Shown here: positions 58,275 to 64,000 of the stretch, one piece after another
Layout: each line of letters begins with the position of its first letter
Position numbering within the stretch: position 1 is the first letter of the stretch
Origin: Knoxdaviesia capensis
Taxonomy: Eukaryota > Ascomycota > Sordariomycetes > Microascales > Gondwanamycetaceae
Direction: 5' to 3'
NCBI GenBank assembly: GCA_001510575.1
Contig: LNGK01000004.1
Span: 2,039,988-2,103,987 of the forward strand
DNA length: 64,000 bases
The notes under the pieces: generated by a model
Databases searched by the model: none
What the model was told of the DNA's origin: nothing
The model's input: the letters and a program-made list of their open reading frames with translations, nothing else
Translations under genes and position numbers: made by a program

Positions 58275-58844
58275 ATGAAGTTCTTCGCCGCGCTTGCTGT
58301 TGTCTTTGTCGGCCTGTAAGTCAAGCCCCCAGTCGCCCGGATTCCTCCCTCCACCGCACTAACACAAAAACACCGAACCCACAGCACCGGCCCGATCGCC
58401 GCCACCGAAACCAGCGCCGGCCCGCTCGTGACCGTCCACCTCCCCACCGGCGAGCTGCCCCCGCCGCCGACCGAGACCGGCTGTCCCACCATCACCGTGA
58501 CCGGCGACCTCTGCTCAACGTGCGTCGTGCCGATGTGCCTGATGCTCACCACGCTGACGGCCGGCTGCGAGTGCGCGTCTCCCGCACCGACTGTCACCGT
58601 GGACTTCCCGTGCGAGGAGAACTGCAGCGGCATCTGGTGCCCGACGCAGTACGAGTGGGCGTCGGGGACGGTCTGTGATACGGCGTCGTCGGAGACCACG
58701 CTCGCGCCGCCGTCGTCGACTATCACCTCGGCCTCGACGACGTCGGCCCCGTCTAGCGGGATTCCTGGAAACACAACCACTGCGACGCGCCCGACCGTGA
58801 TTCCCAACGGTGCCGGCAGGGTCATGCCGTTCCAGCTGTGGTGA
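58275..58844 (+). CDS. Small Cys-rich secreted protein
   Basis: Two exons: 58275-58315 and 58385-58844, with a 69-bp GTAAGT...ACAG intron inside the signal peptide, giving 166 residues. The N-terminus MKFFAALAVVFVGLTGPIAA is a clear signal peptide. The mature part has ten cysteines clustered between about residues 45 and 105 (for example GCPTITVTGDLCSTCVVPMC and CEENCSGIWC), then a Ser/Thr/Pro-rich tail. An even cysteine number, small size and secretion make it effector-like or wall-associated, but no domain is recognised. A GPI site is not evident at the C-terminus (RVMPFQLW). Confidence 0.82.
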
Positions 58845-59343
58845 GACGGCGGTATAAGACTCTTGTTACCCTGAGCAGAGGAGGTAGCTGGACTATAACA
58901 AGGAGATTTAGAGGGTGCTATTCAAGGGGGAGGGATGGAAGGTTGAACAGAGTGAATGAATATACCTACACACGGACCTGGCATAGCGATCCCAACTACC
59001 TGTAACTATATGCATCACTTAACATCGCGGTATCGAATGTATCATCGTCGATGGTGAAGATAAATACATCATGTTCTGCCATCCGTGTCTTCAATATCCA
59101 ACAGAGTACACAAATACACAAATACACAAATACACAAGGAAATGTAACAATAAGATAGTCCAGAGCTCCAAACTTTGCAGCATTTCATGACCCTATCCCA
59201 CAGATCGGGATGTACTTCTTTTTTTATCGTGCCATTAGGTTTCTTCCCCCCATCCACCAACGGCAGATAACCACAATCTATCATACATATCCCAAACACC
59301 AGAAGGCACAGAAGCTAGAGAAAGTCTCTAAAGGGCCATGAAT
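58845..59343. other. Convergent intergenic region
   Basis: The 3' flanks of two convergent genes. A short acacaaat repeat (three copies) lies near 59105-59138. Confidence 0.6.
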
Positions 59344-61135
59344 CTAGAGCTCAAAACGCTCTTGGAAATCGTCATTTCCCCGTGATACGTAGGGCACACC
59401 CGCGTCTTCTTCGTCATCATCGTCATCGTCCTCAGCACCAGCTCCGGTGCCTTGCATCACCACATCAGAGCCATCTTCGTGTTCGCCCTGATCCGACACT
59501 TCGTCGTCGTCATCGCCTCCATTGTCGTCATCGTCGTCGGAATCCTCGTCGCTGTCGGATCCGGATCCATCGCTGTCGCCGTCACTAGGCTCGTAGTCCT
59601 CTTCTTCTTCGTCCTCCTCGTCCTGGAGGCGCTGCTCGTCCTCCATGTGAGCCTTCTCCAGCTCCGACAGCCCAGCACCGGCCGCGACAGCCCCCGTTGC
59701 AGTCGCCGCAGGGGCATCGCCCCCGTTCTCTTCACCGTTCTCCGCAGCTTTCTTGGCGGCGCGGATGTTCTCCGCCAGCTCGAGCTTGGCACGGCGCTGC
59801 TCGGCCATGCTGCGGTCCTGGAGGCGATTGCGCTTGATGTAGGTCTCGTCAATGCCGTTGTAGTCCTCCTGGTCCAGCATGGAGAACTCCACCTCTTCGG
59901 TGGCCGCGGCATCGTCGGTGCCGGTGCCGACAAACACCTCGACCACGAGATTGAACGTGCGCTGGAGCACACTGGTGTAACTGACGGCGGCGATTCGGTC
60001 TAGCGGAATGAACAGGAGCGGCTTCTTGAAGCCCCACAGGATGCCCGTGGACAGGAGGAACATGTAGCCCTCCTTCGATCCCCGGAACGCCTTGACGTGC
60101 ACGGCCTTCTCCTTCGGCCGGTGCGGCTGGCGCACCGCACTGTGGAATTTGTCCGGATCGGCGGAAATGATCTGTACCTTGCTGCGTGCTGCACGAAGGT
60201 GGGTTGAAATGGCCCAATCGAAGAGGGAGGTGTAGTCGGTTGCGCTCTGCGCCACACCACCGGCCTTCGGGCCCGAGATGGTGCCGGCCTTGGGCGCGGT
60301 TCCGGGAACAGTGAACAGAAGCGGCTCTTCGGCCGGGGGAGTTGTGCCCTTCGCGGCTAGCGACGCAAGGCTGGTGCCTTTGGGGAGCAGGATGTAGTTG
60401 TACTGCACAACGGTCTTTTCCGGGACGGGTAGGAAAAAGGCGTACTCTGGAGATATGGAAAATTTGTACGGCTTGTTAGTGATCAGTTTCCCCACTTGAA
60501 TTTAGTATATATATAAGCTTCTGCCTGCCGGTACTCCGGAGCTTACCAATATTGGCCCAGGGATACACTGTGCCTGGCATAGGACCATCGGTTCCCGGAG
60601 CACGTGCGTATAAGCCGGACACGGTGAAGCACAGGTCAACCTTCTTGCGCTGGGGCATGGACAAGGAAATCTCCTTGATCTCCAACTGGACAGGTTCGCT
60701 GGCGACGTCTACAGCCTTCTCGGAAGATCCGTTTGTCGTCGTCGTCGTGGCCTTGGCGGCACTCGTTGCTTCACCGGGGCCATCGTCGGTTCGTCGACGC
60801 TTCGCTGAAGGTTGTGAATCTTGTTGAAGTTCGCCGACGAAGGTCGCGATGTTGTTGAAGAGAGTAATACGGGCCGGAGTATCTGGCAGAAAGGGCCTTG
60901 TTAGATTCTGTTCTCGGAGTTCTCTGCAGAGTGACGTGCAAGGCGAGGGTTGGTGTCCTCTGGTCGACGGACTGGAGACTCGGTATGTTCATATACAACC
61001 TCCAAGTATCCTTCCGATAGATCTTCAGACCGTTGATCACAGCTTCTTACCTGCGGCCCGTTTGATGCCCTCGATAATGTCAGGTCTCGCCTGGAACACA
61101 CGGCTCAACGCCTGGGAGTCAAGGCTTGGGGCCAT
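59344..61135 (-). CDS. RTT106: RTT106-like histone H3-H4 chaperone
   Basis: Three exons: 61135-61051, 60882-60547 and 60446-59344, with introns of 168 and 100 bp, giving 507 residues. The second intron carries a perfect CACTAAC branch site and ends TCTCCAG; that acceptor gives the family-like join PWANI-EYAFFLPVPEKT. An N-terminal helical part (MAPSLDSQALSRVFQARPDI) precedes a Lys/Arg stretch (KRRRTDD) that may be a nuclear signal. The double-PH core is marked by VDLCFTVSGLYARAP, EYAFFLPVPEKTVV, AVHVKAFRGSKEGYMFLLS and GILWGFKKPLLFIPLDRI. A long Asp/Glu/Ser-rich tail follows (about 390-507). Rtt106 binds acetylated H3-H4 and deposits it on new DNA; the acidic tail is usual in fungal orthologues. 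It is divergent from the VFA1-like gene, 720 bp apart. Confidence 0.9.
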
Positions 61136-61854
61136 AGCTAACAAGCTGGCCGGAGAGGGAGGATTCGGTGTTGGAGAGTCAATTGAATGGTGGAAGACGA
61201 GAAATGAGCCGAAGATCGAGAGATTGATAAGATGAAAGCGAATGAAAAAAAAAAATTGAAAAAAAGTCGACGATGCAAGATAATCCCGTCCGATGTTCAC
61301 TCTCTCATGTGCTGAAATCAATCGCGTCGCGTAGATCCAAGTTGTTCATCCGATAAAGTGCACTGCCAATTGTGCAGGGGACGTGAGGCTCAATGTGATT
61401 GGCTATTGGCTGTCTGCACCGAGACCTTTGCGTCACGTGTGACTACTTAGGGTCTAACCCGAAGGTCTAGTGGGGCTTATCTATCTTATCGCCATGATAA
61501 CCTCGCCTCCATGTTGTCCCGCAACACATGGTCGAGCAACGTCTCCTAACAGGAGAATCCGGTGGTTTGCTTTTTTGAATATCTGAATCCTGTTCAATAT
61601 TACCAACTTTACCTGTTCACCGGTATGTTTTCTCCTCTTTCCAGCTCTTTTGCCATGATTGTCCCGATTCGATGTACTGACGCTTCAGTATATCCAAGTG
61701 ACTCCGCACTCTCAGCCCCATTCGGTGCCTGGAGAAAGTCGTTGGGTTGAGCTCTCTGCTGCTGGACTGGCTCTGAACTGTTTTGGTGCACTTCAGGTTG
61801 CAGGGCTCAATTTGCGAGGGAGACTCTCAAGAGAGCGTGTTCTGAACATCCAGG
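61136..61854. other. Divergent promoter between RTT106 and VFA1-like genes
   Basis: A shared 720-bp intergenic region. It contains a possible 5' UTR intron of the VFA1 gene (a donor-like GTATGT at 61623 and CCAG|G just before the ATG); that is uncertain. Confidence 0.45.
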
Positions 61855-62736
61855 ATGGCGCCCCAGTTCCCGAATGTCTACGCCCACCGGAAGGTGGCAG
61901 AGTCGGCTAGCCGGGGATGTGATGTTTGCTATCGGCAAACGACCAGTGTGTTGTTCTCAGAGGGCCCAGACGGAAAGGCATGTTCCACTGCATATTCCCA
62001 AGCCTGTTGAGTCAATCTTATAAGACACAACTCCTGCCTGGCCGCTGCTAACCATACGAATGGGAGACCCCTCCCGCGTACGATCCCGGGTATAGGACTT
62101 CTTCTTCGTCTGCCCAGTCCATCTCAAGGACCGCAACTTTTGCTCACCGATAGTTGACACAGCAGCGATTGAGGCCAAGAAGAAGAAGCAGCTGGATGAT
62201 GAGATTGCAGCGGTGAAGAGCGAGTATGAGGAGAAGCAGCGGAAGAAGAAGGAGGCCGAGAAGGAGAAGGAGAAGGAAAAAGACGACAAAGAAAAGGACA
62301 AAGACAAAGATACAGAGAAGGACAAGACAGATAAGAAAGATTCTGAGAACAAGAGCAAGGACACTGATGCAAACAAGGATGACACGGTAAGTTCCGGGAG
62401 GCGGAGGTTGAGCAACCCTAGGTCTGGACTAACACATTTCCCATCTTCCACCTCTAGAAAACAGAGACTCCGTTGGAAGATGAACCCCGGGTATTCGCTC
62501 TTCACAGGTGAGTCTCCTAGAATGTTTCCCGGCTCTGAAACTTGGTGATATACTACTACACACTCGACGTCTTTCTCTGGCTAACTGAACTCCCCAGAAC
62601 GTTCTTTGCTCTTCGGGCGGACAAGAAGAAGGAGCAGGAGAGCCAGCGCAAGCAGATGGAGATGTCCAAGATGAACCGAGAGCGCATGCAGAAAACAGAC
62701 TTCTGGCCAACGGTGCCCAAGGGGTCTCTAGGGTAG
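61855..62736 (+). CDS. VFA1: VFA1-like Vps4-associated protein
   Basis: Four exons: 61855-61977, 62096-62386, 62458-62507 and 62598-62736, giving 200 residues. The start MAPQFPNVYAHRKVAESASRG and the Cys pairs CDVC and (after the first intron) FVCPVHLKDRNFCSPI are the family's N-terminal zinc-binding region. A long Lys/Glu/Asp coiled coil follows (KKKQLDDEIAAVKSEYEEKQ onward, about 66-138). The C-terminal helix (LRADKKKEQESQRKQMEMSK, ending FWPTVPKGSLG) would contact the MIT domain of the ESCRT ATPase Vps4. The first intron (61978-62095) starts with GC (AAG|GCATGT) and ends TATAG, with GCTAACC as branch; no GT donor restores the frame. The other three splice pairs are GT-AG. Confidence 0.85.
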
Positions 62737-64000
62737 CACAGCCGTGACGGCCAGAAGGCGCGCCAACTCCGCTGCTGCCGGCATCACCGAGGGTGCCACG
62801 GTACCAGACCCAAGATTATTCTCCGGCTATATGAAAGCAAGCTATATACAGGTTATTTGGCAAATACGAGCAGTTGTTTTTGATATCTTGCGGTGGCCTC
62901 CCGTGGTCTTCTCCCAGCGGTACCGTCTCTCGACACCTCACGCCATAGAGATCAAGACGAGAGACACCCAGGCCGTCGTGTACGGAACAGTCGGTCTTCA
63001 TCTTGCATGTGCAACCACGGATCAATCCTGAGGGTTCCAACGAGTGTCTCAGATCACTTTGCACTGCTAGATATCGGTCATTTGCGTTGTGGGAGGTTCC
63101 AGCACCTCCGCGTGCCAGCGATACCCACAAACGCATGCTGATATCAGAGGCACCAACAAGCGAACTGCTCTGATAGACACAACAAAGCCTCACAATAGTC
63201 GCGGGCTGATGTTGGTTACGCTCTTACTGACATGTGATTTCCAGAAGCTGTCTACACCATCTTCCAGAAGCCGTCAATACCTGCTTCGATCTCTTGCAGC
63301 TGTGTCCATGTGCACAGAACAACACCACAACTGCCATAACGTCTTGCACAGAACACCCACCCGCGATTCCACCAAGTGTCCATCTCCAAAGACATTGGCC
63401 TATTCCCGCACGCCGTACCACTGCTGTACTGTAGACTCACTGGTGCTCTGGTTGCCCTCCTGGGGGCGTGTGCATGTCCCGGCTGCGGCGTTTGATGCAT
63501 GGTTGTGGCGAAGCAGGCTCTTGTGCAGCGGCTCACCGCATATGAGCAGAACAACACACACATCTTTGCATATACATGTCCATGTGCATGTGAGAGGAGG
63601 GTGGGTGGAACAAGACGAGCGGGGACACACAAAAAAAAAAAAAAAGGGCCATCACGGAAACGACGGCCGATTACAACCTAGGCCCAGCCCGGTAGGGAAC
63701 AATTAGTGAAGCGCCCTACATGGAGTGGCCCATGGTTTTGCTTTTATGTTTGTCGAGAGTATAATTGATTTATTGATTTATTGATTTATTGATTTATTGA
63801 TTTATTGATTTATTGATTTAATACCTGTTCGTTCTCGTTCCTCGTTCCCTCCGGCTGACATCTCAAGCGACAGACCTGCTGAGGTTGCTCCTAGGCGTGC
63901 GTATACGAGCAGATGTCGGCCGCGAACTCCAATATCTCTTTCACGTCTCTTTTTTTCTCTCCTTCCTCACTTTCATTATTTCTGTCTCATTTCTGTCTCA
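62737..64000. other. 3' flank, no supported gene
   Basis: Open frames such as 63089-63706 (+) have no recognisable features. It contains an A15 run near 63631 and an 8-bp tandem repeat at 63764-63819. The last 60 bp are pyrimidine-rich, possibly the leader of a gene beyond the window. Confidence 0.45.
63764..63819 (+). repeat. ATTGATTT octamer repeat (7 copies)
   Basis: Seven perfect tandem copies of an 8-bp unit. Confidence 0.95.

Noticed and set aside
61470..61530. A-box-like word GGTCTAGTGG suggesting a tRNA
   Set aside because: No B box or pairing arms at the required distance.

Overview
The window looks like nuclear DNA of a filamentous ascomycete (Pezizomycotina). Genes have short GT-AG introns (mostly 69-200 bp) with CTAAC-like branch sites, coding third positions are rich in G/C, leaders are pyrimidine-rich, and the families are typical of moulds: HET domain, WSC domains, secreted acid phosphatase, M28 aminopeptidase and a multicopper oxidase. 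I cannot name the species. Gene density is low: 12 protein genes I can support, one intron-containing tRNA-Leu, one clear pseudogene and a few weaker gene relics in 64 kb.

Layout. 1.0-2.0 kb (-): CCC1/VIT1-type vacuolar iron transporter. 3.8-5.2 kb (-): secreted acid phosphatase. 7.2-9.2 kb (+): membrane-anchored laccase-like multicopper oxidase. 10.6-14.0 kb (+): HET-domain protein with C-terminal ankyrin repeats, convergent with an F-box protein (14.8-16.5 kb, -). 16.5-24.3 kb is mostly non-coding, but 20.0-21.3 kb holds a broken fungal HNH-nuclease gene. 24.3-26.1 kb (+): secreted M28 aminopeptidase. 27.1-33.3 kb (-): a 1,953-residue secreted composite protein (beta-propeller, Ig-like region, four WSC domains, two mucin-like tracts). 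33.3-46.4 kb is a gene-poor block with tRNA-Leu(AAG), microsatellites and weak relics. 46.4-47.7 kb (+): WW-domain/Gly-zipper protein. 49.0-52.4 kb (-): large secreted protein of unknown function. 52.4-58.3 kb is again gene-poor. 58.3-58.8 kb (+): small Cys-rich secreted protein. 59.3-61.1 kb (-): RTT106-like histone chaperone. 61.9-62.7 kb (+): VFA1-like Vps4-associated protein, divergent from RTT106.

Taken together these look like ordinary chromosome-arm genes with two themes: cell surface/secretion (phosphatase, oxidase, aminopeptidase, WSC protein, unknown secreted proteins) and self/non-self recognition (HET-ankyrin protein). There is no biosynthetic cluster, CRISPR array or intact transposon that I can see. 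The most interesting items are the HET-ankyrin gene with an overlapping upstream ORF, the giant WSC/propeller mucin, the decayed HNH gene, and an apparent GC-AG intron in VFA1. Exon coordinates were worked out by eye from splice motifs and reading frame; no search was run.
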